Shown piece after piece: positions 55,884 to 64,000 of a stretch of 64,000 nt of DNA. Source of the stretch: Sulfurivermis fontis. Its GTDB lineage: Bacteria > Pseudomonadota > Gammaproteobacteria > Thiohalomonadales > Thiohalomonadaceae. The DNA lies in NCBI RefSeq assembly GCF_004001245.1, contig NZ_AP018724.1, positions 1,666,501 through 1,730,500 on the forward strand, in the 5' to 3' direction. Numbering within the stretch: the stretch's first letter is position 1; the number at the start of each line of letters is the position of its first letter. The notes below the pieces were generated by a model, which did no database searches, was not told the origin of the DNA, and was given only the letters and a program-made list of their open reading frames with translations. The position numbers and the translations under genes are program-made.

Positions 55884-57778
55884 TGCGCCATTGGCTGTTT
55901 TTGCTGCTGCTCGTTGCCACCGGTGCCCACGCCGATGAGCGCATCCTCGACTTTCACAGCGCCATCATCGTCTACAGCGACGGCAGCATGCTGGTCACCG
56001 AAACCCTGCGCGTGCGCGCCGAAGGACAGCAGATCCGCCGCGGCATCTACCGCGACTTTCCCACCGATTACCGTGATCAACAGGGCAACCGCTACCGCGT
56101 GGCCTTCGATGTCATCGAGGTACTGCGCGACGGCCGCCGCGAGGACTACCACACCGAGCGCCGCAGCAACGGTGTCCGCGTCTATATCGGTCACGCCGAT
56201 CGGCTGCTGCAACGCGGCGAGTACACCTACACGCTGAGTTACCGCACCAACCGCCAGCTCGGCTTCTTCAGCGACCACGACGAACTGTACTGGAACGTCA
56301 CCGGCAACGGCTGGAGCTTCCCCATCGACCACGCCGAGGCCACCGTACAGCTGCCGCCCTCGCTGGGCGACAGCGTACTTACCCTGGAGGCCTATACCGG
56401 CCCCGCCGGCAGCCAGGGCCGGCTGTATCGCGCCGCCCAGACCGATCAGGCCCTGGCCTGGTTCGAGACCACACAGCCGCTGTGGCCGCAGGAGGGTCTG
56501 ACCATCGTCGTGGGCTGGCCCAAGGGGCATGTGCACGCACCGACACAACAGGAACAGCTCGGTTACCTCCTCGACGACAACCGGGAACTGCTGGTGGCGG
56601 GCGGCGGCCTGCTGCTGCTCACCTTCTATTACCTGATGGCGTGGCACCGGTTCGGCCGCGATCCGGAGCCCGGCGTCATCATCCCGCAGTACGAGCCGCC
56701 GCCGCAGTTCTCCCCCGCTGCGCTGCGCTTCATCCGCCGCATGGGCTATGACCACAAGGCCTTTGCCACAGCCCTGGTCGGGCTGGCCGTCAAGGGACTG
56801 GTGCGCATCGATTACCTCAACGGCCATTACTCTGCCCACCGTGAAAAGACGCCGACCAGCGAACTGGCCCCGGGCGAGCACGCCCTGCTCAAGCACCTGT
56901 TCGATTCCTCCGCCAGCATCACCTTCAAGCAGGAAAACCATCGCCGCATCAAGACGGCCATCGACGCCCACAAGGCGGCGCTGAAACGCCATTACGAAAA
57001 ACTGTTTTTCGTCACCAACAGTGCCTGGCTGCTGCCCGGCATCCTGATCTCCCTCGCCACCCTGGCCCTTGCCGCCATGCAGCTGCCGCAGGGAGAGGAG
57101 GCCTTCGCCGGCATCTTCATGCTGGTCTGGCTCAGCGGCTGGAGTGTCGGTGTCACCGTGCTGGTCATCGGCGCCGTCACGGCCTGGCGCAATGCCTTCC
57201 ATGGCGGCAGCTTCCTCGGCGCCATCGGCATCACGGCCTTCAGCATTCCCTTCCTCGCCGGCGAGGGCTTCGGCCTCTGGGCCCTACTCCAGTTCACCTC
57301 ACCGAGCATGGTCGCCATCCTGCTCGGCGTACTCCTGCTCAACTTCGCCTTCTACCATCTGCTCAAGGCACCGACACTGGCCGGACGCAAGCTGCTCGAC
57401 AAGGTCGAAGGCCTGCGCCTGTATCTCGATGTGGCGGAGAAGGACGAGCTGCAGCTCAGGCATCCGCCGGAGAAAACTCCGCAACTGTTCGAGCGCCTGT
57501 TGCCCTACGCCATGGCATTGGACGTGGAGCAGCGTTGGGCCGAACGATTCGCCGCCGTATTCGCCCGGCTCAGTGCCGAGCGGCAGGAGTACAGTCCATC
57601 CTGGTACCGCGGCAGCCACTTCAGCAGCCATGACCTGGGCGGCTTTGCCGGCAGCCTCGGCGGCGCCATGAGCAGCGCCATCTCATCGTCTTCCAGCGCC
57701 CCCGGCTCCAGCTCGGGCGGCGGGGGCGGCGGCTCTTCGGGTGGCGGCGGCGGTGGTGGTGGCGGCGGCGGCTGGTGA
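55883..57778 (+). CDS. DUF2207 domain membrane protein with Gly-rich tail
   Basis: A 631-residue protein. A signal peptide ([16 protein letters not shown]) precedes the extracytoplasmic DUF2207 domain ([50 protein letters not shown]). A membrane helix near 240 ([16 protein letters not shown]) with [15 protein letters not shown] follows, then a cytoplasmic part and two to four more helices at about 375-490. The tail is Ser/Gly with a run of glycines ending in Trp. Paired with lemA in one operon; role unknown. Confidence 0.88.
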   Translation: MRHWLFLLLLVATGAHADERILDFHSAIIVYSDGSMLVTETLRVRAEGQQIRRGIYRDFPTDYRDQQGNRYRVAFDVIEVLRDGRREDYHTERRSNGVRVYIGHADRLLQRGEYTYTLSYRTNRQLGFFSDHDELYWNVTGNGWSFPIDHAEATVQLPPSLGDSVLTLEAYTGPAGSQGRLYRAAQTDQALAWFETTQPLWPQEGLTIVVGWPKGHVHAPTQQEQLGYLLDDNRELLVAGGGLLLLTFYYLMAWHRFGRDPEPGVIIPQYEPPPQFSPAALRFIRRMGYDHKAFATALVGLAVKGLVRIDYLNGHYSAHREKTPTSELAPGEHALLKHLFDSSASITFKQENHRRIKTAIDAHKAALKRHYEKLFFVTNSAWLLPGILISLATLALAAMQLPQGEEAFAGIFMLVWLSGWSVGVTVLVIGAVTAWRNAFHGGSFLGAIGITAFSIPFLAGEGFGLWALLQFTSPSMVAILLGVLLLNFAFYHLLKAPTLAGRKLLDKVEGLRLYLDVAEKDELQLRHPPEKTPQLFERLLPYAMALDVEQRWAERFAAVFARLSAERQEYSPSWYRGSHFSSHDLGGFAGSLGGAMSSAISSSSSAPGSSSGGGGGGSSGGGGGGGGGGGW

Positions 57779-57881
57779 TGCCCGGAAATGGTGCACAACG
57801 GCCTGTTTTTTCCTGTTGCCTCGCTGTCCGGCGCGCGCTATTTTTCGCACTTCCAAACAATAACCTGCGCATGAGGCGCCT

Positions 57882-59327
57882 ATGCTGCTCTGGTTCGTGA
57901 TTGGCTATCTGGTGATCTCCATCGGCCTCGGCCTGATGGCGGCGATGCGCGTACACAACTCGCGCGACTACATCGTGGCCGGACGCCACCTGCCGATGTT
58001 CATGGTGTTCGCCATGGTGTTCGCCACCTGGTTCGGCGCCGAAACGGTGCTCGGCATCTCGGCCACCTTCCTTACCGACGGCCTTTCCGGCCTGGTGTCC
58101 GACCCCTTCGGCGCCTCGCTGTGTCTGATCCTGTTCGGCCTGTTCTTCGCGCGGCCGCTGTACCGCATGAACCTGCTCACCATCGGCGACTTCTACCACA
58201 ACCGCTACAACCGGCCGGTGGAAGTGATCACCTCCATCTGCATTGCCCTGTCCTACCTCGGCTGGGTGGCGGCGCAGATCACGGCGCTGGGCGTCGTATT
58301 CAACGTGCTCACCGATGGTGGCGTATCGCAGTCCCTCGGCATGGTCATCGGCGCCTCGGTGGTCCTGCTCTACACCCTGTTCGGCGGCATGTGGTCGGTG
58401 GCCTTCACCACCGCCGTGCAGATGGTGATCATCGTCCTCGGCCTGCTGTTCATCGCGGTGCTGGTCTCCGATCAGGCCGGTGGTGTCGTCACCGTGGTCA
58501 ATCACGCCAACGAGGCCGGCAAGTTCGAGTTCTGGCCCGCCTTCAGCGCCGCCGAATGGCTCGGCTTCATCGCCGCCTGGATCACCATGGGTTTCGGCTC
58601 AATCCCGCAGCAGGACGTATTCCAGCGCGTCAACTCGGCACGCAGCGAGAAGATCGCCGTGCATGGAACGATCATCGGCGGCAGCGCCTACTTCGTGTTT
58701 GCTGCGGTGCCGCTGTTCCTGGCCTATGCCGCGACGCTGATTGACCCGGAAATGGTCAGCCGCCTGATCGACGAAGACTCGCAGCTGATCCTCCCCACGC
58801 TGATCAAGGAACACCTGCCGCTGTATGCACAGATCATCTTCTACGGCGCCTTGCTGTCGGTGATCATGAGTACCGCCAGCGGTACCCTGCTGGCGCCATC
58901 GGTGACCATCTCGGAGAACGTGATCAAGAATCTCGTCGGTCCGATGGACGATCGCCGCTTCCTGTGGCTGACGCGCGTCGTGGTGGCGAGCTTTGCGGTG
59001 CTGGTCACCCTGTACTCCCTGTCTTCCGACACCACCATTCACCACATGGTGGAAAACGCCTACAAGGTTACCCTCGTGTCGGCCTTCATTCCGCTGGTGT
59101 TCGGCATCTACTGGAAACGCGCCACCACACAGGGGGCCATGCTGGCCATCGTGCTGGGTCTGGGGTCGTGGATCCTGATGGAACTGTTCCTGCCGGAAGG
59201 CGACAGCATGTGGCCGCCGCAGCTCGTCGGCCTGCTGTTTGCCTTTGTCGGCATGCTCGCCGGTTCGCTGCTGCCGCAGGTGTATGGCCGGCATCACATG
59301 ACAGCGGCGGAAGAGTCCCATATCTGA
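57882..59327 (+). CDS. Sodium:solute symporter (SSS family)
   Basis: A 481-residue inner-membrane transporter with about 12-13 helices of the LeuT-like SSS family. Features include SRDYIVAGRHLPMFMVFAMVFATWFGAE, split helix residues after GLVSDPFGASLCL, ARPLYRMNLLTIGDFY and the signature region GSIPQQDVFQRVNSARSEK. Near the end it has IPLVFGIYWKRATTQGA. Substrate is unresolved; choline/proline/acetate-type relatives are possible. The 2OG oxygenase gene begins 12 bp downstream and may be cotranscribed. Confidence 0.88.
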   Translation: MLLWFVIGYLVISIGLGLMAAMRVHNSRDYIVAGRHLPMFMVFAMVFATWFGAETVLGISATFLTDGLSGLVSDPFGASLCLILFGLFFARPLYRMNLLTIGDFYHNRYNRPVEVITSICIALSYLGWVAAQITALGVVFNVLTDGGVSQSLGMVIGASVVLLYTLFGGMWSVAFTTAVQMVIIVLGLLFIAVLVSDQAGGVVTVVNHANEAGKFEFWPAFSAAEWLGFIAAWITMGFGSIPQQDVFQRVNSARSEKIAVHGTIIGGSAYFVFAAVPLFLAYAATLIDPEMVSRLIDEDSQLILPTLIKEHLPLYAQIIFYGALLSVIMSTASGTLLAPSVTISENVIKNLVGPMDDRRFLWLTRVVVASFAVLVTLYSLSSDTTIHHMVENAYKVTLVSAFIPLVFGIYWKRATTQGAMLAIVLGLGSWILMELFLPEGDSMWPPQLVGLLFAFVGMLAGSLLPQVYGRHHMTAAEESHI

Positions 59328-59339
59328 CGCCCCACTGCG

Positions 59340-59978
59340 ATGATTCTGACCCCGACCGCCAACGACGAGGACCTGCGCCTCATACCGATCCTGGATGACC
59401 TGATCAACCAGGGCTGGTCGGTGCAGAAGAACTTCCTCGACAGCGCCACTGCGGCCATGCTGCGCGCCGAGTGCCTCATCCGCTGGCAGGGCGGCGAGTT
59501 CCGCCACGCCGGCGTCGGGCGCGGCGCCGAGCTGCGCATCCGTCCCGAGGTGCGCAGCGACCACGTCTGCTGGCTCGACCCCACCATTCCCGATACGCCG
59601 CAGCAACAGCAGTACTTCGCCATCATGGAGCAGTTGCGGCAGGCGGTGAACCGCACGCTGTACCTCGGCCTGTTCCAGTTCGAGGCCTTCTTCGCCGTCT
59701 ATCCGCCGGGCACGTTCTACCAGAAACACCTCGACCGCTTCCGCGGCAGCGAGGAGCGAACCCTCACCGCAGTGCTGTATCTCAACGAGGACTGGAAGGA
59801 AGAGGACGGCGGCCAGTTGCGCCTGTATCTGGACGAGGCCGGTGTCGGCCCCCATGTGGACGTGTTGCCGGAGAGCGGCACCCTGGCGGTGTTCATCACC
59901 GAGGGGCGCTGGCACGAGGTATTGCCCGCCACGCGCGAGCGCATGAGCCTGACCGGTTTTTTCCGCACCCGCGGCTAG
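59340..59978 (+). CDS. 2-oxoglutarate/Fe(II)-dependent oxygenase (prolyl 4-hydroxylase-like)
   Basis: A 212-residue single-domain protein with the double-stranded beta-helix fold. The iron facial triad is visible as His and Asp in KHLDRF (about 130-135) and His in GRWHEVLP (near 190), with the 2OG-binding Arg in ERMSLTGFFRTRG. The segment TAVLYLNEDWKEEDGGQLRLYL is typical of the P4Hc/PiuC-like group. It likely hydroxylates a protein or small molecule. Follows the symporter gene closely; convergent with the Gly/Cys-rich gene. Confidence 0.88.
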   Translation: MILTPTANDEDLRLIPILDDLINQGWSVQKNFLDSATAAMLRAECLIRWQGGEFRHAGVGRGAELRIRPEVRSDHVCWLDPTIPDTPQQQQYFAIMEQLRQAVNRTLYLGLFQFEAFFAVYPPGTFYQKHLDRFRGSEERTLTAVLYLNEDWKEEDGGQLRLYLDEAGVGPHVDVLPESGTLAVFITEGRWHEVLPATRERMSLTGFFRTRG

Positions 59979-59991
59979 CAGCACAACGCGC

Positions 59992-60648
59992 TCAATCGCC
60001 GCCGCACCCTCCGCCGCCATCGCCGCCACAACCGGCGCCGTCACCGAGACCTCCGCTGCAACCACTGCCGCCGCAACCGATGTGCGAGGCGCAGTAGCTG
60101 CCGGTATTCTGCGTGCCTGTGGTCACCGCGCAGTCCAGGGTGTAGCGGAAGCCGTTGGGGATAGCGAGATCACTGTCGATGGAGAACAACAGGGGCAGGC
60201 GCAACGGCTGCTTCGGATCGATGCCGTCACGCGCGCAGGCCAGGCGCCAGGCGCGCCTGATGCCATCCTGGGCCAGGGTCGGCGCCGCCATCGCCTCGGC
60301 CGGGGTATGGTGCAGAAAACGGCCGAAGGCGCGGCGGCAGAACTGCTCGTAGGCGCGGGTGAACAGGATGAAGGCATGCCACGCATCATCCACCACCTGC
60401 GACGGCATCGCCACCATGCGCCGACCGGCCATGTTGCAGAGATGGAAATAGTCGCGCAGTGCCGCCAGCACCAGTTCTTCCTGCGCCGTTGTCAGGCCGG
60501 GGCGCACCTCGCGCAACTTGTTCAGCACTGCGGGGTGAAACGCGAAATCATCGATATAGGCGGCGCGGCGCCGACGCGCCGCGGACCGCCCCAGCCGCCC
60601 TGCCGCCATGGCCATGGCGGCCAGGGCCAGCAGATACAGCACCTCCAT
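59992..60648 (-). CDS. Membrane-anchored protein with Gly/Cys-rich C-terminus
   Basis: A 218-residue protein with an N-terminal helix (VLYLLALAAMAMAAGRLG) and a conserved middle (FHPAVLNKLREVRPGL, SQVVDDAWHAFILFTRAYEQFC, LHHTP), a pattern seen in glycine-rich-domain proteins. The end is extraordinary: about 35 residues of almost only Gly and Cys (CGGSGCSGG, GCGGDGGGGCGGD) with six cysteines. It could bind metal or be disulfide-crosslinked; function unknown. ATG at 60648 avoids overlap with the mutarotase gene, which ends 11 bp upstream. Confidence 0.72.
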   Translation of the reverse strand: MEVLYLLALAAMAMAAGRLGRSAARRRRAAYIDDFAFHPAVLNKLREVRPGLTTAQEELVLAALRDYFHLCNMAGRRMVAMPSQVVDDAWHAFILFTRAYEQFCRRAFGRFLHHTPAEAMAAPTLAQDGIRRAWRLACARDGIDPKQPLRLPLLFSIDSDLAIPNGFRYTLDCAVTTGTQNTGSYCASHIGCGGSGCSGGLGDGAGCGGDGGGGCGGD

Positions 60649-60659
60649 GGCCGCGGCGG

Positions 60660-61565
60660 TCAGATGCCGGCGCAGGAATACTCGGCCACCAGACGATGCT
60701 GCGCACCCGGCGCGAGGTTCACCACATCTTCCGCCGCGTTGGCCGTTTCCACGCACAGCATGCGCAGATAACCGTCGCTGCCGAAGTCACCCATCTTGGT
60801 CGCCTTCTCGACGCCCGGATTCCACACGATGGTGGAGGCGCTGTTGCGGCTGCGGATGATGATACGGCGTTTCAGTACCGGGTCGCGGATCTCGCAGCAG
60901 TTGCCGGTACCGAGATAGATGCGATCCACTTCGCCGGCGATGGTCACCGGCCCCCCCTGCTGCTTGCGCGCCCCGCCGTCCACCTTGTCGATATAGGCAC
61001 AGCCTTCCAGGCCGTGCACGGTGGCCCGGGTCACGTCACCGACATGGAAGTAGGTGTGCAGTGCATCGCCCAGCACGTAGGGCGTGGTGCCCAGATTGGT
61101 GGTTTCCAGCTCCACCTGCAGGGTGGCGCCGACGGTAACCGTATTGCGCACACGCAACGGATGCGGCTCCTGGGCGCGGGTGGCCGGCGTATCGATCAGT
61201 TCGAAGATCAGCTGAATACGGCCGTCATCCAGCGGAGTGACCCGCAGCAGGCGCCAGTCGACGGTGCGTGCGTAACCGTGACCGGGCAACTTGGCATTGC
61301 TGGCATGCGGGCCGAACCACGGCCAGCACACCGGCACACCACCGCGTATCGACTTGCCCGCCGCATACTTGGCCTGCTCGCTGACCCACACCACCGGCGC
61401 CTGCCCCTGCGGCGCCCAGGTGGTGACGTGCGCGCCCTGCAGGGCGATGTCGGCCTGCCCCTGTGCGGTGCGCACCTCGATCAGCACGAAGCCGTCGCCG
61501 CGCTCGACGAAACGCACCTTGCCATCGATACCAAACTGCCGGTTCAACTGTTCTGCACTTGTCAT
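60660..61565 (-). CDS. D-hexose-6-phosphate mutarotase (YeaD family)
   Basis: A 301-residue aldose-1-epimerase-like beta-sandwich enzyme interconverting anomers of glucose-6-phosphate. Family features are GAHVTTWAPQGQAPVVWVS, GKSIRGGVPVCWPWFGPH (catalytic region with HGYART His), the DALHTYFHVGDV segment and VVWNP/LCVETANA near the end (catalytic Glu). It precedes the Gly/Cys-rich gene on the same strand. A divergent small gene follows upstream. Confidence 0.92.
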   Translation of the reverse strand: MTSAEQLNRQFGIDGKVRFVERGDGFVLIEVRTAQGQADIALQGAHVTTWAPQGQAPVVWVSEQAKYAAGKSIRGGVPVCWPWFGPHASNAKLPGHGYARTVDWRLLRVTPLDDGRIQLIFELIDTPATRAQEPHPLRVRNTVTVGATLQVELETTNLGTTPYVLGDALHTYFHVGDVTRATVHGLEGCAYIDKVDGGARKQQGGPVTIAGEVDRIYLGTGNCCEIRDPVLKRRIIIRSRNSASTIVWNPGVEKATKMGDFGSDGYLRMLCVETANAAEDVVNLAPGAQHRLVAEYSCAGI

Positions 61566-61700
61566 GTCGCTCTCCCTCCGGGTCTCAGTGCCCAGTGTCG
61601 CCGCAGGCTAATGGAGCGGACGGCGGAAAACAAGCGGCCTAAACAAATATCCCCCGGCGCCGATAAACCCTACAAGAGCCGTCGGCAGGAGGTATCCATC

Positions 61701-61865
61701 ATGTCCTATGAAGACTATGTGCGGCAGCTGGACGAGGCCGGGTTCGGCGATGAGCAAATGGAGCGTCTGAACCGCCAGGAGGCGGTGCATCAGGGGCGGC
61801 TGCGGGTCGATGACGAGGCCACCCGGCGTCTGCTGGCCGCTGCCGGCCAGGGCGGCAGCTACTGA
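61701..61865 (+). CDS. Small hypothetical protein (54 aa)
   Basis: Encodes MSYEDYVRQLDEAGFGDEQM and 34 further residues, acidic/Arg-rich and helical. A strong ribosome site (AGGAGG) lies 8 bases before the ATG. Too short for most gene callers but composition and start signal look genuine. No family recognised. It is followed on the opposite strand by a decayed sensor kinase. Confidence 0.55.
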   Translation: MSYEDYVRQLDEAGFGDEQMERLNRQEAVHQGRLRVDDEATRRLLAAAGQGGSY

Positions 61866-62240
61866 CGACGGGTCACCAGGCGCGCCAGTTCCATGTTCAG
61901 TTTTTTCATGTCCTGCGGCTATGCCACGATGGCAGCCATACCAGCGGCAAGGCAGCGCACCGCCGGCACCACCTGCCCCGCCGGGGTAAACTTGATGGCA
62001 TTGTTGAGCTGATTGTGCAACACCTGATGCAGGCGGTTGGCATCGCCATGCACATGCCGTGACACATCATCCATTTCGGCAACGGATTGCAGTTGCTTGG
62101 CCGCCGTCTGTGTGCGGCACTCCTCGCGCACCTTGTTCACTTCCAGCTGCACCAGCCACAGCGTCACCAGCAGCAGTGCCGCGGCGACCGCCACACCGGC
62201 CAGGCTGAACAGGAGATAGGGGTAAAGCGAAAACGTTCCA
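61866..62240 (-). pseudogene. Remnant of a sensor histidine kinase
   Basis: A membrane helix (YPYLLFSLAGVAVAAALLLV) is followed by a short coil. It then jumps directly to an HATPase N-box, GDANRLHQVLHNQLNNAIKF, with TPAGQV after it; the phosphoacceptor His region and the ATP lid are missing. The end resembles a receiver-like CLAAGM piece, a stop, and a continuing KKLNMELARLV in frame. Internal deletions and a premature stop make this a gene relic. Confidence 0.68.
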
Positions 62241-62315
62241 TGTCGTTTGGCACAACGGTTTCAGCGATGACAGGACGCGGGGCGGCGCACTGCATGCCGC
62301 CCCGGACAGCGGGAT

Positions 62316-63719
62316 TCAGGCACGGCGCCAGGTGGTGCCGCCGGCAGCATCCTCCAGCACCACTCCCTGCGCCTTCAGCTCGTCGCGGATCCGATCGGAG
62401 GTGGCCCAATCCTTGTTCTTGCGCGCCGCCAGACGTTCGGCGATGAGGCGCTCGATCTCGGCATCGGCCAGGCCGCCTGCCGCACCACCCTGCAGGAATG
62501 CCTGCGGCTCGCGCTGCAACAGACCGAGCAGACCAGCCAGGTGCTTGAGCAACGCGCCATGCTGTGCCGCGGCGCTCTCATCGACACCACGCAGGCGGTT
62601 CACCTCGCGCGCCAGATCGAACAGCACCGCCAGCGCCTCCGGCGTGGCAAAGTCGTCGTCCATCGCCGCGTAGAAACGCGCGGCATAGTCGCCCAGCCCC
62701 TCGTCCGCCGCCGGCAGAGTCAGACCGCGCAGCGCGGTGTACAGGCCGGTAAGCGCCGCCTTGGCGCCGTCCAGGTGTTGGTCGGAGTAATTCAGCGGGC
62801 TGCGGTAGTGGCTGGCGAGGATGAAGTAGCGCACCACCTCCGGGTCGTACTTCTTGAGCACGTCGCGGATGGTGAAGAAGTTGCCCAGCGACTTGGACAT
62901 CTTCTCGTTGTCCACACGCACGAAGCCGTTGTGGATCCAGTAATTGACGTACTTGCAGCCGCAGGCCGCCTCGGACTGGGCGATCTCGTTTTCATGGTGC
63001 GGGAACTGCAGGTCGAGGCCGCCACCGTGAATGTCGAAGTGATGGCCCAGGGCCTGGGTGGACATGGCGGAACATTCGATATGCCAGCCGGGACGCCCCG
63101 GCCCCCAGGGCGAATCCCAGTACGGCTCGCCCGGCTTGGCCGCCTTCCACAGCACGAAGTCCAGCGGGTCATCCTTGGCCTCGTCCACCGCCACGCGTTC
63201 GCCGGCACGCAGGTCTTCCACGTTCTTACCGGACAACTGGCCGTAGTGCTCGAACTTGCTGACATCATAGTACACGTCGCCGTTAGCGGCGGCATAGGCA
63301 TAGCCCTTGTCCATCAGGGTCTGAATCATGACCAGGATTTCCCCGATGTGCAGTGTGGCGCGCGGCTCCTGGTCGGGGCGCTGCACGCCGAGGGCGTCGG
63401 CGTCTTCGTTCATGAACCCGATGAAACGATCTGTCAGTGCGGTATACGGCTCGCCGTTTTCGTTGGCGCGCTTGATGATCTTGTCGTCGATGTCGGTGAT
63501 GTTGCGCACATAGGTCAGGTGCTCGGCACCATAGATCTTGCGCAGATAGCGGCTGATGACGTCGAACACCACCAGCACACGGGCATGGCCGATGTGGCAG
63601 TAGTCATACACCGTCATGCCGCACACATACATGCGTACCCGCTTGGGATCGATGGGCCGGAACGGCTCCTTGCGCTTGGTGAGGTTATTGTGGATGTGCA
63701 GATTGTGCTGATAGCTCAT
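62316..63719 (-). CDS. cysS: Cysteinyl-tRNA synthetase
   Basis: A 467-residue class I synthetase. Zinc and HIGH region: [21 protein letters not shown] type start (key CGMTVYD, HIGHAR at about 32-48), zinc ligands in WHIECSAM and [12 protein letters not shown], and KMSKS in [14 protein letters not shown] near 265. The C-terminal DALR-like anticodon domain ends with [13 protein letters not shown]. Full length. Divergent from the cyclophilin gene. Confidence 0.97.
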   Translation of the reverse strand: MSYQHNLHIHNNLTKRKEPFRPIDPKRVRMYVCGMTVYDYCHIGHARVLVVFDVISRYLRKIYGAEHLTYVRNITDIDDKIIKRANENGEPYTALTDRFIGFMNEDADALGVQRPDQEPRATLHIGEILVMIQTLMDKGYAYAAANGDVYYDVSKFEHYGQLSGKNVEDLRAGERVAVDEAKDDPLDFVLWKAAKPGEPYWDSPWGPGRPGWHIECSAMSTQALGHHFDIHGGGLDLQFPHHENEIAQSEAACGCKYVNYWIHNGFVRVDNEKMSKSLGNFFTIRDVLKKYDPEVVRYFILASHYRSPLNYSDQHLDGAKAALTGLYTALRGLTLPAADEGLGDYAARFYAAMDDDFATPEALAVLFDLAREVNRLRGVDESAAAQHGALLKHLAGLLGLLQREPQAFLQGGAAGGLADAEIERLIAERLAARKNKDWATSDRIRDELKAQGVVLEDAAGGTTWRRA

Positions 63720-63786
63720 CGTTCGGTTGTCCGCTGCGGCCGGTCGAAACGGGAAGTGGCACGCATGATATCAGCCCGGCGGGGCA

Positions 63787-63812
63787 GGCAGAAGGCGCCG
63801 GTGCCTTCTGCC
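63787..63812. other. Inverted repeat in the cysS/cyclophilin divergent region
   Basis: GGCAGAAGGC/GGCAGAAGGC-complement (GCCTTCTGCC), a perfect 10-bp stem with a 6-nt loop, 55 bp before the cyclophilin start. A terminator makes little sense between divergent genes, so it may be an operator or leader hairpin. Confidence 0.4.
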
Positions 63813-63866
63813 CCGTGTCCGGGGCTGCTATCATGGCGCCTCACTCAGGATTTAGGGAGTCTCGCC

Positions 63867-64000
63867 ATGCATCGCCTTACCGCTTTCCTGTGCGCCCTGC
63901 TGCTCGGTCTGAGCGCCGCTGTCTGGGCCGACGAGGCCAACCCGCGCGTGCGCCTGGTCACCAACAAGGGCGACATCGTGCTGCAACTGGACCGCGCCAA
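63867..64000 (+). CDS. ppiA: Periplasmic peptidyl-prolyl cis-trans isomerase (cyclophilin), 5' part
   Basis: The first 44 codons are visible before the window ends. A signal peptide (MHRLTAFLCALLLGLSAAVWA-DE) is followed by NPRVRLVTNKGDIVLQLD, the cyclophilin beta-1/2 opening. An export signal marks the PpiA rather than the cytosolic PpiB type. An AGGGAG ribosome site precedes the ATG. The catalytic part lies outside the window. Confidence 0.8.
   Translation, partial: MHRLTAFLCALLLGLSAAVWADEANPRVRLVTNKGDIVLQLDRA

Overview
The window is about 64 kb of a GC-rich chromosome from a gammaproteobacterium. The marker set (tig-clpP-clpX-lon-hupB-ppiD, yejABEF, glnS plus gltX, cheV/cheW, FNR-type boxes, norEF-like genes, TonB machinery) fits a free-living, facultatively anaerobic and probably denitrifying or sulfur-oxidising lineage of the Chromatiales/Ectothiorhodospirales kind. 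That placement is an inference from gene content, not a measured phylogeny. Almost every gene is housekeeping or common accessory. || LAYOUT. 1-8.2 kb: start of smc, queF, a lipoprotein, a sugar kinase, a CysZ-like protein, an ArsB/NhaD-type permease, a TetR regulator and an ornithine/lysine decarboxylase. 8.5-12.6 kb: tRNA-Glu, tRNA-Ala, glnS, gltX, psiE-like and tRNA-Val. 12.7-21.1 kb: a decayed DUF488 gene, an NnrS-like membrane protein with a DUF59 Fe-S assembly factor, a REC-HD-GYP regulator followed by a wrecked response regulator, a PAS chemoreceptor, norE/norF-like genes, cheV and cheW. 21.3-26.1 kb: dnaQ, rnhA, a methyltransferase, gloB and a LysM lytic transglycosylase. 26.1-34.1 kb: yejABEF, fabI and a dicarboxylate/glutamate symporter. 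34.1-42.7 kb: the protein quality-control block ppiD, tRNA-Asp, tRNA-Val, hupB, lon, clpX, clpP, tig. 42.7-43.0 kb: tRNA-Leu and tRNA-Lys. 43.2-53.9 kb: the accessory island described below. 53.9-64 kb: tRNA-His/Arg/Pro, folD, lemA and a DUF2207 gene, a sodium:solute symporter, a 2OG-Fe(II) oxygenase, a Gly/Cys-rich protein, a hexose-6-phosphate mutarotase, cysS and the start of a periplasmic cyclophilin. || MAIN FIND. Between 43.2 and 53.9 kb lies a compact regulated island. A sigma54 enhancer-binding protein without a sensor domain sits at one end. A minus-strand operon encodes a TonB-dependent receptor, ExbB, ExbD, TonB and a PCu(A)C copper chaperone. A divergent plus-strand operon encodes a His-rich membrane-anchored periplasmic protein, a NapH-like polyferredoxin, a HgdB/BcrC-type double-cubane-cluster-like protein, its BadF/BcrD-type ATP-dependent activase and a TauE/CcdA-like membrane protein. 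In the 464-bp region between the operons, each direction has its own sigma54-type promoter (GG-N10-GC) and its own 30-bp dyad about 58 bp upstream, as mirror images. FNR-type boxes precede the activator gene and lie in the receptor leader. I read this as an anaerobically induced system that imports a substrate or metal complex through the outer membrane and supports an ATP-driven, very-low-potential reduction in the cytoplasm. The substrate is unknown. || REPEATS. Five intergenic copies (two of 153 bp, three of 205 bp) of a non-autonomous IS5-type MITE are present. They share terminal inverted repeats beginning GGAAG(G/C)TCTGAATAAG, stacked internal hairpins and 4-bp YTAR-type flanking duplications, including a non-palindromic CTAA pair. 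No autonomous IS, prophage, CRISPR array or rRNA operon is visible.
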